This document shows, piece by piece, positions 1-11,935 of a DNA stretch of 64,000 bases. The translations under genes and the position numbers were made by a program. Below the pieces are notes generated by a model that saw only the letters and a list, made by a program, of their open reading frames with translations, was not told the origin of the DNA and ran no database searches. The stretch is from Mactromeris polynyma (lineage: Eukaryota > Mollusca > Bivalvia > Venerida > Mactridae), in the NCBI GenBank assembly GCA_032209605.1, contig JASFXZ010000010.1, forward strand, positions 6,593,385 through 6,657,384, read 5' to 3'. Position 1 is the first letter of the stretch. Each line of letters begins with the position of its first letter.

Positions 1-315
1 AAAGTCTTTTTTGCACTGCTGAGCAAGACAACATTTCTATAGAAAAAAAAATTCAAGACTTCTGTACATGTAACTCTACGTTTTAATGTTTAACTGCAAA
101 TACATTGAGCACAGGTTCACTTGAGAAGCATGTCAATGGCATACAGACACTGGCTGTGTCAATAACCACAGCAAACATCCAGGTTGTGTGATGATACCTA
201 AATTGTAAACATTACTTGTGTGGTGTTCATTTATTTTGATTATACATGTATAAAGTCATTCAAAGAAAATACATAATTAGTTGTTAGGTTCCAGAATTGT
301 ATGAAACAATATTAC
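1..315. other. intron sequence downstream of MON2 exon 2
   Basis: This is AT-rich sequence between the exon 2 donor and the window edge. I looked for the next MON2 exon on the minus strand and did not recognise one. Confidence 0.5.
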
Positions 316-851
316 CAGCTGATGTGTCTTCATTTTTTGCTGCAATTGTTCGTAATTTCAACTGCATTTGTTCTGATGCCTGCAAAAAATTATTCACTCT
401 ATGAATGATTTCAACAAATACATACATTAGCACACCAACAAATGACTAGATTTAATAATTTCAATCAATGTATCACTTAGTATTAATGTACAGCATGGTG
501 ACCACCACACATTTATGTATGAGCACAATAGCCCATCCAACATATTGTAAACAAGAGGGTTTCTGGGTTTTAGCCAAAGGTCTGGCAGCACATTTTTCAG
601 ACATCTGTGATGTATGCTTTCAGTATGGATTGAACTCATATTTGAACTTGAATTACAATACTTATTAGACAGAGCAAACTTGATATCATAATTATGCTGA
701 AAACTAAATTATAGCATAAAAGCAGCAATACCTCCTTAACATTTGTGTGTTTCCTTTTGCCTTCAGTACTAAGCAGACGTAGATCCCCTTGTAGATTTTC
801 AAACAATTTTTTAGCCACCAAGGGATCCCTCATATTTCCTCCACTAGCCAT
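316..851 (-). CDS. MON2: MON2 homologue, first two coding exons (5' part of gene)
   Basis: MON2 is a large peripheral membrane scaffold of the Golgi and endosomes, related to the Arf-GEF family and acting with flippases and retromer in trafficking. Two exons are visible. Exon 1 is 732-851: the ATG at 849-851 opens 40 codons and ends at a GTATTG donor. Exon 2 is 316-379: it follows a T-rich tract ending in GCAG and stops at a GTAATA donor. Both join in phase 0. The joined peptide contains VAKKLFENLQGDLRLLS, then the KRKHTNVKE junction, then LRTIAAKNE, and tracks the N-terminus of animal MON2 as I recall it, including the exon junction just after VKE. The rest of the gene (MON2 proteins are about 1700 residues) lies left of the window. 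A second in-frame Met is at residue 7; I chose the first because it opens the frame. No exon 3 was recognised in bases 1-315. Confidence 0.85.
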
Positions 852-883
852 TGTCCCCTAAACCACAGTACAAGTTTGTCAGA

Positions 884-1326
884 AAATCTTCACTGGAAAT
901 CTGAAAAACAAAACAACCTTATTGCTAAAATCTTTACTAGAAATCTGAAGAACAAAACAACATTATTGCTAAAATCTTCACTAGAAATCTGAAAAACAAA
1001 ACAACAGTACATGTATTGCCAAAAATCTTCACTAGAAATCTGAAAAACAAAACAACAGTACATGTATTGCCAACAATCTTCACTAGAAATCTGAAGAATA
1101 AAACAACATCATTGCTAAAATCTTCACTAGAAATCTGAAGAATAAAACAACATTATTGCTAAAATCTTCACTAGAAATCTGAAGAATAAAACAACAGTAT
1201 TGCTAAAATCTTCATTAGAAATCTGAAGAACAAAACAACAGTATTGATAAATCTTCACTAGAAATCTGAAGAATAAAACAACAGTATTGATAAATCTTCA
1301 CTAGAAATATGAAAAAACGAAACAAC
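884..1326. repeat. minisatellite, about 10 units of 42-51 bp
   Basis: Imperfect tandem units each contain the core CTTCACTAGAAATCTGAA followed by an A-rich stretch ending AAACAACA and ATTGCTAAAA. Ten copies of the AGAAATCTGAA-type core are visible between about 891 and 1310. Some units carry an extra GTACATGT segment, so unit length varies. The array starts only about 33 bp upstream of the MON2 start codon, so it lies in the 5' UTR, a 5' UTR intron or the promoter. Confidence 0.9.
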
Positions 1327-4300
1327 ATATTCTTACTTTTTATTAAACTCATTAACTATTTGTTTAACCCCCATACATTCTCACATATTTATGCTCGTAA
1401 TTTATTGTTGGATACAGTCAAATGGTTGATATCTCCATTTTTTAATATAATTTTGATAATGGAAAATAACTACGGTATGACTGTGTCCAATATATTGAGC
1501 GATTATCAAATCTAATAAATAATGAGAATGGTACAAGCTTGAACCATGCTGTTTTTTGCTAAGTTAAACAAAGGGCAATAACTCTTTATATTCTTGCAGA
1601 AAAATGTTTATGATTAGCAGCTAAAATAATTATGTCTGTCAGAGAAAAATGATAATATGCAAACATTCTTACAATAACTTTTAAAATTATACGCAAGTGT
1701 AAAAAAACATCCCCAATTTTTTTTTAATTTTCTGATTTTAGTCATGATTTTAGTGAAAATTATGACACTGAAAATTAGGGGTATAAGTAAGTAAACAAAT
1801 AGAGTATGATTAACTGATATACATAAAAACAACAACAGACCTCGGCTTTTATTATTGAGTGTCTATATTAATATAACTGTATATTATTTTTGGGCGAGGC
1901 TGGGTGGTGGGGTACTGGGGCAGGTTACAACAATTGTAACAATATTTCAGGTAGGAGTGGCTTAAGAACCTAACATGTGTTCTAGGATTTCTATCAAAAA
2001 CCAAAGTCAATCCCCACATAACAATATAAGATTTCACACTATGATTCAAGGGGGACAAACATTGATGACAATGGAAGTATTGTCTGCGGTCAAGTCATTT
2101 GTCTAACCAAGGGATAAGGTTCATCCTGTAACACATAAGAAGACACATTATCAATACATTGTAAGGTCAGACTGAAACACTTGCTCAGAAGTCAACAATA
2201 AGTCAGTATGCCCTGCAGCCAATATATGATATTGAATGTATTGTGTATCTTAAATAACAGTTATCACAACTATAGGTCTTTTCCATGTACCTCAGAATGA
2301 TTGTTAACAAACTGGGAGGTGTTCAGCCAATGAAAACATGTTTTGGAAGATATTGACTATATTTATATATATATTGCGCAATAACAGTATTCTCAACTGA
2401 TTGTGAATCCACTCTACCTGCATATATTGGGATAATTATTTCATATAAATGAATTTGTTCATAAAGACTTGCTGATTCTTTGGCTGTCAGATGATTACCG
2501 CATTTATTAAAAAACATAAAAATAATGGACAGGAGAGTAGAAAATTGATTGAAAATTTAAACAACATCAATTCAAAATACAGAACTATAGGACGGAAGAT
2601 GGCCAAGTGTGAACCATGCGGATTAATAGGAAGGAGACAAAATAGAGGTATCTTTATGATTAACCCCATTACTTCATGTAATAATAATGTTATATTCTGA
2701 AGATCAGACAACACTGTTTGATACAACTGGATATACTTTTCTCAAAATACGAACATTTTGATTTATATGGAGGAAACCATACGGCCTTACAGGATCATTC
2801 TTATAAATGTTTGTTCAGTATAACCCTACCCAGCTCAATTTAGATGGGCCGGTTATTAATTTCTTATGAATCAAATTTAAGTTCCTATTAATTAATGATA
2901 AGTTCTTATTAATTAAATTTTATAGTCAACTATTTTAACTATTATTTATGCAAAACATTTCCCACTCAGGCACCCTGGGTTTTCAGCTAGGGGTCCTTGG
3001 ACCCTCGTTTTTGACAGTCGGGGTCCTAAGTAAATTTGTAAGTCCCAGATATGCAGTTTATACTTGACGAAAGTTTATTTTAGGGGTCCCACCGTCCCGG
3101 GATGCACAGTAAGTGGAAAATGGGAGTCCCTAGAAAGAAAAGGGAGTCAGGGACTCCCGATTTCTGCATCAGGAAAATCCCTGGGTACCTAATATTTTTA
3201 GTAGGGGCCATTTTTAGGAGTAGTGTTATGCCCAATAAACAATGTTTTAGGCTGACTCTGATGACCAACTTATTTATATTCAAGCTGCAATTCTTGAAAT
3301 AAACCTATTTATATGCTACAGGCATGTTATTTCCTTCTCATTTTAATTACAATGATAATCAGTATGATAACGCTATTCAGTATTTACATCTTTATCTGTG
3401 TCACCTTTATTGTCATGAACTAAATGTATAATATTATGTGAGCCTATGAAATGGTACTTGTACTTTTTATATAATTTCACACAATTATCTAGCAATGTCT
3501 GGCAAAATATAATTTGGAATCAACCAGTAGCTAGATAATTTGTCTGGTAAATGACCACTCGAAAAAGGGTTACTTAAAATTCTCCACCTTAGCTCTTTTG
3601 TTTTGTACAGTATTTTCTTATTTCTCGAAGACTGATGACTTAAGTAAAGTTTCAGGGCTGCCAATCAGTATGAACCTATCCTTTTGAAAGCAAACAACAA
3701 CTTCAACGCATAAAGAAGCGGGGGTCAAATATCTTTGGATGTACCATCTTCTTGTCCAAGAGCAAATAGTTTACCTCATCCAAGATTAAATCCATCCAGC
3801 TGCAGACTGGATGTCAAGTGTTCTGCCCACTGAACTATTTGGAAGTTATATATATATATAATTACACTGTGGATTTTAATTAGAGTGTTTTGTAGGATTT
3901 AACACCAGAAATGGTTCACATTACATGTACAATACAATCATAAATATTCCACAAAATTCTAACAGTATATGAACATGTAAATCTAAATTCATATTTTATT
4001 TCTTGTAAAGGGTTGGTCAAAAGCATTGCTTACATCAACATTCAAATAAATAAATGAAATGAAACAAACTGCATAAAAAATTTAGTAAAATTAATGCATA
4101 ATCTGCTAGTGTTTCCAAGTGGTAAAATATGCAGTAAACTCCCTTTATTATAAAATCATTGCAACTTCATATTTATAAGAATCTACACAGCAAAATATAT
4201 GGTTAAAAAGAATAAGCATACATTTTCAAGAAAGAAAAAATTCTTCCCATTTTACATTACCAAATCCATAAGTTTTTGCCAGATAGGTCACACAGGAATA

Positions 4301-4585
4301 TTAATCTGGCTAACACAATATTGTTTTTGGTTTAAATTATAGTCTTTTTTTTAATTACGGATCAAACAATGCATGTTGATCAGGGGTGTGAAAATAACTT
4401 GTTTGAAAATTTTGGTTGTCTGCAACCAACATTCACCTGTCCAAAGCTAAATAAATGGCCGTTACATATTTTTCATGACAGCAAAAATATGTTTAAAAGC
4501 AGATAGTTATACCAAGCAGATCCAAATGCATCAACTTTTATGTAAACTGACATGAAGCATTAAAACTATACCATAAAAGTCCATT
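1327..4585. other. gene-free AT-rich spacer
   Basis: I see no conserved protein or RNA gene here. Short open frames on both strands have no recognisable motif. At 2965-3180 there is a GC-richer patch with repeated GGGTCC and GGGAGTCCC words that looks like part of an old dispersed repeat. A short AT microsatellite sits at about 3848-3861. The 5' UTR and promoter of MON2 should lie in or near the left part of this stretch. Confidence 0.5.
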
Positions 4586-5150
4586 CATGTGAACCTTTTC
4601 TAAAGGCAAATCGGGAGATTGCACCCGAAAAGCGGCGGATTGAGACTCAAAACGGGAGATTTTTTCCATGGCTGAAATTTGTCAATACAAATATGTCCAT
4701 ATCCGTATCATAAGCTGTTACTAGCAATATACTGCGAATAAACTCGTAATCTGGGGTCTTCCCTTAAAAAGTCGCCAATTAACGATTTTATTGCCAATTG
4801 TCATATCTGAATACAATAGTAACATGTGAAACGTAAATAAACAACATGACAAGCGAGGGTCGAGTCGTATTTTGATCAGTGTCGTCAATTGATTCCATAG
4901 TTGAGAGCGTCTATATAACCCAAAAAACGCGGTATGTACAATTTTCGAACTGGTATCCCGGTTTTACTACTTCCGGTTATCAGTTGACACGTAATTTCAG
5001 CGAACCAGTTGGGAATGAACTAAAAATACCCCATAACAATAATTTACGATGTTTACTTTGAAAACTGGGAGATCGCCGCTTCAGGCCGGGAGAGCGTGAG
5101 TTGGCTGTCAAATCCGGGAGTCTCCCGAGGAAATCGGGAGAGTTCACATG
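4586..5150. repeat. CGGGAG-rich dispersed element with inverted 9-bp ends
   Basis: The stretch begins with CATGTGAAC and ends with its reverse complement GTTCACATG. Inside, GGGAGA or CGGGAG words occur six times, clustered at both ends (about 4612, 4650, 5068, 5086, 5116 and 5133), and AAATCGGGAGA occurs near both ends in direct orientation. This suggests a non-autonomous mobile element. No long terminal inverted repeat is visible, so the boundaries are tentative. Confidence 0.4.
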
Positions 5151-6462
5151 TATGATAGTCCCAATTTAAATACATATTTGCCCGAAACTAAATATTGCAT
5201 GAACGTTATTCTGTTATATGCTGTTCATAATTATTTTGGAACAGTTTAGACAGCGCTAAGTTTCTATTTGTCCACGGACAAGTTAAATGGAAATATACGC
5301 TTGTCAAGGCACCAAAAAATACCAAGTCAGACACTTCAGGCATAGGACTTCCACACCCCTGTGTTGATGTTCTCACACTATCAGACTCAAGAGTTTAAAA
5401 TAACATTGCCGACTTTATCTGGAACCAATGATTAGCAACACACTGTGATGGTTACTCTTTAAGATGTCTGACTATGGCTCTAGTCAGCAGTTATTACAAT
5501 ACAATATATGTAATTCTCTGACGTCAACTTAGAAAACAGAAAATGAAATAAGAAATGACACACAGTCACCAGTGACACTGACAAGCACTTCTCCATGCAT
5601 TCCAATAACTCACATAAATGGTAGTTGACAGCAAGCGAGAATATTGCCAATGTGTCTAACTACTCACACAGACGATCTTGTAATTATCGAAAGGTCATTT
5701 CACGCAGAAATAAAAGGTATAAAATCATAAAACATCTAATTCCAAATCCTCAAAGTTGACGTAGCCACAAGTGTATTCGGTAAGGATAAAAGCAGACATA
5801 TCTCGAACGCAGTGGGAGAGAATGGTTTTCAGATTTATGTAAAGAGAGTACAGTTCAACATATCTGTGTTTATAAAACGTGTCCCAGTCGAAAAGGGGGA
5901 TAACTCTTAATGACTTCCAAAGTGAAAGTAGAGTTTTAGCCGGATACATTTTTTTCAACAGTTTTAAGTTAGCATAACGTACCGATCAGGCGTATTCGGT
6001 ATGTTCGGAAGAGTGCGAAACGACCATTTTAATCGTATATAGGTTAAACTAAAGTTGACTTTCGTGCAAACTCACAATGTCTTACTATAGATCATTTGAA
6101 ATTATTTTTGTTGTTTTTACTAGCCCTAGTTAAAGTATCATATATATCACTTAGTAGGACGTTTCTGTTGGACAACATTTGTAATGTTCGACTAGTCGCA
6201 TTTCTATGATAGCAACTATAAAAGGCGATGTCCGGTCATAAGAATTGATTTTCTTTTTTTTCTGTTAATTCATTAAATTAAATATAATTAAAGAATGTAT
6301 GTTACTCATTTAAAAGAAATAAATTGTTTTCATTCCGTAGAAGGCACATTTTAACATCTGGTGGAGCTATAACCGGACATTGCCCTATAAAATACCAAAT
6401 CACGTATGAGACACCTGATAAGTGGAATAATTATGGCTTGACTTTATTTACTTGTATAATAT
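5151..6462. other. gene-free spacer
   Basis: No gene is recognised. A 77-codon open frame on the minus strand at 5725-5958 starts with Met and has ordinary amino-acid composition, but no family motif and no flanking evidence, so I do not call it a gene. Confidence 0.45.
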
Positions 6463-7202
6463 GATTCAGGGTCATCTCGGCCCACTTACAGTCTCGGCCC
6501 GGTCCGACTCGGCCCACTTTTGAAGTGCAATGAATAGGCAAAGTTGTTCACATTATTGGTGCGATATATATGAACATTCTAAGTATTGATTTTTAATACA
6601 TTGATCGTTAATATTTAAGTTAAATGTAAGTTGAAAACATTACTGAATATTCTCAGTGCATTGAAGATTCGCGGTTAAGTGGAAATTTCCCCGTGAAATG
6701 TATATTGATATCTGTTATAATAAAGTAGACCATATGATTTTTTAAAATATTTATTTCATAATATTGGTATAAATAACAAACAATACATAAATCCCAGATA
6801 AAGCACAATACATAAATAATGAATACAGATAATGCACAGATAACAAATGACGAACAAACAATTAGACAACAAATGAAATAAAATACATGTAACATTTATC
6901 ATTTATCATAATGAATGTTAATTAATGATACTGAACACAACTCATGTATAAATACTGACACATAAACAAAAGAAATAGCTAATTTGAGCTATACTGAATT
7001 GGATTACCACTGAATTGTGTACTCATTTTATATCATTCCCGATATTTGCAATGATCTTTGTATTGACACTTATAAATAAATTTGAACATAATTTAAACGA
7101 AAAATAACAAAAATTTGCCTATTCATTGCACTTCAAAAGTGGGCCGAGTCGGACCGGGCCGAGACTGTAAGTGGGCCGAGATGACCCTTTACCGTATAAT
7201 AT
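6454..7202. mobile_element. non-autonomous inverted-repeat transposon, Mutator-like by its 9-bp duplication
   Basis: The element spans 6463-7193 (731 bp) and is flanked on both sides by the identical 9-mer GTATAATAT (6454-6462 and 7194-7202). Its ends are long inverted repeats of about 80 bp. From GGGTCATCTCGGCCC inward, through three CTCGGCCC words, to about 6541 the two arms are essentially identical (right arm about 7113-7187); the outermost six bases differ (GATTCA against GGTAAA). The interior is AT-rich and has no transposase. A 9-bp duplication plus long terminal inverted repeats fits a non-autonomous Mutator-like element. The arms are GC-rich, unlike their surroundings, and nearly identical, which suggests a fairly recent insertion. 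Confidence 0.8.
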
Positions 7203-7562
7203 TATGTTTGACAAGTGTTAAATGTCTAACAATTTGGACTTGCAGAAATATTTTTCTGAATTTCATGAATGATAATCATGATATTATCTTGGTCATCGTT
7301 ATACAGGTCACATCATATCCTTAGCTCCCAAGTGATCTTGTTCTCTTGACACAGTCTATTTCTAAAACCTTCGTGCAGAATAGTGAAATAAAATTTGCTT
7401 ATACTTGCTATAATTATTTCCCCTCGATTTTAGACAAAATGATTTATTAGATCTGACTAGTGACAGTTTTCATTTCAGGTGTATTTGTGTTTGGTTTCCA
7501 TGGTCTGTATATCTTAGACTAAACCCAGCCTTCTGTTGGGTCAAAGTCGTGAAACGTAGAAG
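7203..7562 (+). promoter_or_regulatory. upstream region and probable 5' UTR of ZCRB1
   Basis: This is the region directly before the ZCRB1 start codon. A pyrimidine-rich tract ending CATTTCAG at 7478 resembles a splice acceptor, so the base after it could begin the exon carrying the 5' UTR and the ATG, with a non-coding first exon further left. No TATA box stands out. Confidence 0.3.
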
Positions 7563-10500
7563 ATGAGTGGTGGTATAGCTCCAAGCAAGAGTACTGTATA
7601 TGTGTCCAATTTTGCTTTCTCTTTAACAAACAATGATCTACATAAGATATTTGAGAAGTATGGAAAAGTGGTGAAGTAAGTATTTACCGAATTTAAGAGT
7701 TATTTAAAATTCTTTTCTAAAGTTAATTATCATTCTATTAGAATGGCTTGTTAATCAGTGTCAGTATTCTCAAATATCTAATTTGAACTTTTTACTCCAA
7801 TGCATTTTATGCTTCCACAAATTTTTGTTAGGCATTCAGATACTTTTGTGTATTTCATTTAAGTTACAAACGAAATGATGTTCTTTAACTTCTACATAAA
7901 GAAATGGTATAAATTCAACTAGGTGTTTTTCTGGGGGTTTTTTACATTTCATCATGTTATTTTGACATTAAAATGATACATCCTGTTGATTTCCAGGGTG
8001 ACACTAATCAAGGATCAGGTTACAAGGAAAAGTAAAGGTGTTGCATTTGTCTTGTTCTTAGAGAAGGATTCAGCTTTTCAAGCTGTGAGAGCTCTCAACA
8101 AAACCCAGGTACATGAGTTCAAACTTATATTTTACGTTAAATATGAAATGGATAGTATAACTTAAATCATGCGGGGTGACTGCTTCCTGGGTACTTACCT
8201 GTTATCACATCTAATTCAGGGGTTGTAAGGTCCTGGTTCAATCTCTCCAAAGTCAGAATTTGAACTCTGGATCTTCAGATCAGGAGTCGGGCACTCGACC
8301 CTTCAACCTCTTTGCCTCCTATGTACTTCCAATGGTTCTTATTTGAGTGTATTCAATTTGTTTGAAACCAAAAAATGCAGTTACCATGTAAACCAGACAT
8401 TTCAAATAAGCCAGAAGAGATTGATAGATTATTATCCTTTTCTTCTTCCTAAAATGATGTCAGAATGTTTTACTCCATAACAATGTAGTATTAATGTCTC
8501 AGTTGTTAAGATTGGTAAGTTCTTTCTTGATTTTTATAGAAAGAAACAAATACTATGTTGGCATGAAAAATAGAGCTGGGCATGGTAAATAATCGACAAA
8601 TTATCAAGAATTAATTTATATACATGTGTACATCCAAATATGTTTAATCAATTCATGGCAGTGTCACTGATGATCTCTGTGTTTCTCTGTACACAATATT
8701 TAATACAAGTTTAACAAACTGCTAATTACCTTATAAGGTTGTGAATGTTTCTATTTCAGCTATTTGGAAGAACTATAACATGCAAAATTGCAGCAGATAA
8801 TGGCCGTGCGACAGAGTTTATCCGCAAGAAGACCTACCCTGACAAAACTAAATGCTATGAATGTGGGGTAATTTATTTTGTTGCTTCTGTTGTGATATGA
8901 CATTGGTGTAATTTATTTTGTTCTTTTGGTTATTTCATAAAAATATGGTAATTTATTTTGTTCTTACCGTTTTTTATAAACATGGAGTAATTTATTTTGT
9001 TGATTCTGTTGTGATATGACATTGGTGTAATTTATTTTGTTCTTTTGGTTATTTCATAAAAATATGGTAATTTATTTTGTTCTTACCGTTTTTTATAAAC
9101 ATGGAGTAATTTATTTTGTTGATTCTGTTTTTATAGCACTTAAGTCATTTTATTATTCTAGAAATTACATGGATTTTTTGCTATTGTATTAGACTATGTA
9201 TTAGAGATATTTCTCTGTTTACAAACTGATATCTGCCATTGTAGGTCAGGAATGTATAAATCGCTCTGAGCCACAGGATATTGTCATGAGTTATTTCCCC
9301 TTAATCACATCTAGAGTACTCTCCCTTTGCCCCTTCTACAGAATATGTACATATACAGTAAAACCTAAAAAATAAGACCACACTTGGGACCCTTTAAAAC
9401 TGGTCTTAATATTGTGGTGGTCTTAATATTGAGGTTGAATAAAGAACAAAATAGTGAAAATAGACTTGAAAATTGTGTTCTTCATTTTGAGGTGGCCTTA
9501 TTATTGAAGTGGTCTTTAAGTGAGGTTTTACTGTATTACTTTTGAAATGGTCTTATTGTTGAGGTGGTCTTAAAGTATGGTTTTACTGTTCTACATATTC
9601 ATAGAAGGGACAAAGGGAGAGAACTCTATATGGGATAAAGGGAAATAACTCATGACAATCTCTTGTTCTCTAAGCTGCAGAATAAAAGTCACTTCATTTC
9701 AGGAGGAAGGACACTTGAGTTACAAATGTCCCAAAAATATACTTGGTGAGAGGGAGCCACCGCCTAAAAAGACCAAAAAGGATAAGAAAAGAGAACGAGA
9801 AGAACAGAGCGAATTTCAGAACTTGTAAGTTATTGGTTTAATGCATAATACATCTGTTAACAGTTTTAACACTGTACAACATAAATATCAGAAGTGTATC
9901 AAGTGAAACAAAGAGTTACCTAACCTGAAGTGCAAGTAATGCTGATGTTGCTACGCTATCAATTTTTATAAAATGCTTTTTGAAACTAATCGTCTGACAT
10001 GGTTTTGTGTTTGATTTTCTAATACAATATGCCATTGGAAAGACTACGATCTGTATTTTTCAGAAATATAAAATTTCATATATTTGATGTGTCAACAAAC
10101 ATTGAATCAATTGTTAAACCTGACCACATATCAGGATTTACGCATACTAGTTATATGAAGAGATATGCAGTCAGTATTATTTACTTGCTAAAAATAAACT
10201 AAAATGGGGGAATTTAGTAATATTCTGTATCCATTACCTTATTGAATATTGTTTTGAAAAAAAGTGATATAAAGTTTGAAGTTTTGACCACATTTTAGAT
10301 CGGAGTCAGATTCTGACCAAGGTGAAGATCCTAAAACAGACAGTTTGTCAGCAGCCATCCAGTATCAGGTATAAGCTCAGTCAAAGCAGCAAGTACAGTG
10401 CGACCTCTCCCGAGCAGCCCTATCTTGAGCAACTACCTCTCTGCAACAGCTGTATATTTTTTCCTACAGTAAAACATTACAACACTGTATCCAGGACTCC

Positions 10501-11935
10501 AGAATTTTTTTAAAAGTACATTTGTCCCGACAGTAAACATGTTAAATATGGCTGGTCCAATATTGGAGGCTAGTTTTCTGAGAAAAAATGCTGACAACTT
10601 GATTTGTCACCAATTTTAAGACGTCGGTAATGCATGATTTTCTAGAATGTCCAATGATAATTGGCTTTAAAACAGAGTTGTCCTGGACTAGTTTCAACTC
10701 AACTGTTGGTAGCCGGGAATCTGTGATTAGACTTGTCTGGGATGTCGGGCTAGTGGATTTCTAGAGCCTTGCTATCTATTCAACCTCTCCACAGCAACAA
10801 CCTCTCCACAGCAACAACCTCTCAACAACAACCAAACTTTGCCTCTTGCAAGGGGTGTAGCTCAGGAGATATTGCACTGTACTTTTTAGGGGGCAGTTAT
10901 TGTTATTTAAAATGAATTTCAATTGATTGATGGAATAGAAGTAATATTAGATTTAAACAATATAAAAACCTGGTCAGTTTGTATTAAAATATTCTTATTT
11001 ACAGCTTAAAACACATCTTACTGCAGTTAACTCTCACGTAAAGACTCTTAAGAACTCCTTGGATTTACGACCAAATTAAGATTAATAAGCGCTTATTTTC
11101 ATTGACCAGTTTTAATTTTCTCATGAATTGTTACCCGATAATCAGACCACCTCACAATTAAGACTTTTTCAGAATCAGTGATGGTCTTATAATAAAATTA
11201 GACTTTATCCTTGAATGGAAGCATGGCCTCTTCCACACCTGCTGATTTATAATGGGGAGGATTTCAGTTGCTTTGGGAAGAGCTGGGTAGTACTGCCTGG
11301 TAACCACAGGAATTGTCACCAGTTCTCTCCCATTGTCCCTTCTAGAGTTCTCTCCCTTCACCCCTTCTACAGTATAGACAGATGTATAGTATACATATAC
11401 TATAGTAGGGATAAAGGCGAGAACTCTAGAATGGATAAAGGGAGAGAACTCTAGAATGGATAAAGGGAGAGAACTCAAGAATGGATAAAGGGAGAGAACT
11501 CTAGAATGGATAAAGGGAGAGAACTTGTGACAATCTCCTGTGCTGGTAACCCAGGAACATGGGTTTGAACAACAGTTACTGACTGCAATGTGTAACTGAA
11601 ATACTTTTGAAGAAATGGTGTAGAATGCCAACACAGCAACCTTACTCACCTGCGCCAAATTGATATACACAATAATGGTGATCATAAGAACTTAATTCAA
11701 TATGAAAACATTAACAAACCCAATGAGGAAAATGCTTGCATTTTTTTGAGTATTAAAATATTGACATTTATGCTTATTTTGTTTCCAGCATCAGAAACTG
11801 GTAGAAGAATCCATGCCAACAAGTTCTGCAACTAATTACCTGCTGTTGGGTGACTTTAGTGAGCCAAAGAGAAAATATTACAAGAAAGATACATATTTCA
11901 GTGATGAGGAAGAAGAGGTGGAGGACGATACTTGA
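7563..11935 (+). CDS. ZCRB1: ZCRB1: RRM plus CCHC zinc-knuckle protein of the U11/U12 minor spliceosome
   Basis: Six exons: 7563-7675, 7997-8108, 8760-8867, 9703-9824, 10299-10368 and 11789-11935. Every junction has GT-AG and the phases add up to 672 nt, giving 223 residues plus stop; human ZCRB1 has 217. ZCRB1 belongs to the U11/U12 di-snRNP that recognises minor introns. Domains: an N-terminal RRM (about residues 9-87) with RNP2-like VYVSNFAF and RNP1-like [10 protein letters not shown]; then a CCHC knuckle [14 protein letters not shown] (about residues 107-120), split by an intron after CYECG; then a lysine/glutamate-rich basic stretch after GEREPPPKK; an acidic [11 protein letters not shown] patch; and a C-terminal TYFSDEEE motif that is also at the end of the human protein. 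The start [16 protein letters not shown] matches the human start closely. Introns contain repeats described separately. No frame break was seen. Confidence 0.96.
8190..8325. repeat. decayed tRNA-derived repeat in ZCRB1 intron 2
   Basis: On the plus strand, GGTCCTGGTTCAATCTC resembles a tRNA B box. On the minus strand, GAGTTCAAATTCTG and an upstream GTCGAGTGCCCGACTCC resemble another decayed tRNA-like head. This looks like remnants of SINE-type insertions; neither folds into an intact tRNA by eye. Confidence 0.35.
8866..9130 (+). repeat. minisatellite seeded by the exon 3 splice donor of ZCRB1
   Basis: The word GTAATTTATTTTGTT begins exactly at the donor after exon 3 (8868) and recurs seven times, at 8868, about 8909, 8948, 8987, 9027, 9067 and 9106. 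A larger unit of about 119 bp is duplicated almost perfectly. Each copy therefore carries a copy of the functional donor sequence. Confidence 0.85.
9277..9660. repeat. foldback element with a nested smaller palindrome, ZCRB1 intron 3
   Basis: The left arm (9277-9353) starts ATTGTCATGAGTTATTTCCC and the right arm (9587-9660) is its reverse complement with scattered mismatches, including CTCCCTTTGYCCCTTCTA in both. Between the arms sits a second palindrome bounded by ACAGTAAAACC (about 9356) and GGTTTTACTGT (about 9590), filled with GGTCTTA-type words. Related AAGACCACCTCAATAATAAG words appear at 14370-14510. There is no coding capacity. Confidence 0.7.
10390..10890. repeat. degenerate inverted repeat in ZCRB1 intron 5
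   Basis: AGTACAGTGCGACCTCTCC at about 10392 pairs imperfectly with TATTGCACTGTACTT at about 10872-10886. The stretch between contains CAACCTCTCCACAGCAA-type direct copies at about 10788 and 10805. It resembles an old palindromic element. Confidence 0.45.
11295..11556. repeat. foldback element with a 25-bp minisatellite in its right arm
   Basis: The left arm (about 11295-11375), with AATTGTCACCAGTTCTCTCC, pairs with the right arm ending GAACTTGTGACAATCTCC. The right arm has expanded into about five tandem 25-bp units containing TAGAATGGATAAAGGGAGA (about 11411-11525). It belongs to the same family as the element at 9277-9660 (shared ATTGTCAY-AGTT ends and CTCCC words), so two relatives sit in introns of the same gene. 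Confidence 0.7.

Noticed and set aside
3080..3302. overlapping opposite-strand open frames in a GC-richer patch
   Set aside because: Both come from palindromic GGGACTCCC-type words of a dispersed repeat and have no protein motif.
5725..5958. 77-codon minus-strand open frame starting with Met
   Set aside because: Plausible composition but no family motif, no splice partner and no promoter sign; kept only as part of the spacer.
11158..11685. 175-codon minus-strand open frame
   Set aside because: The length comes from a 25-bp tandem repeat inside a foldback element in a ZCRB1 intron; the repeated peptide is an artefact of the array.
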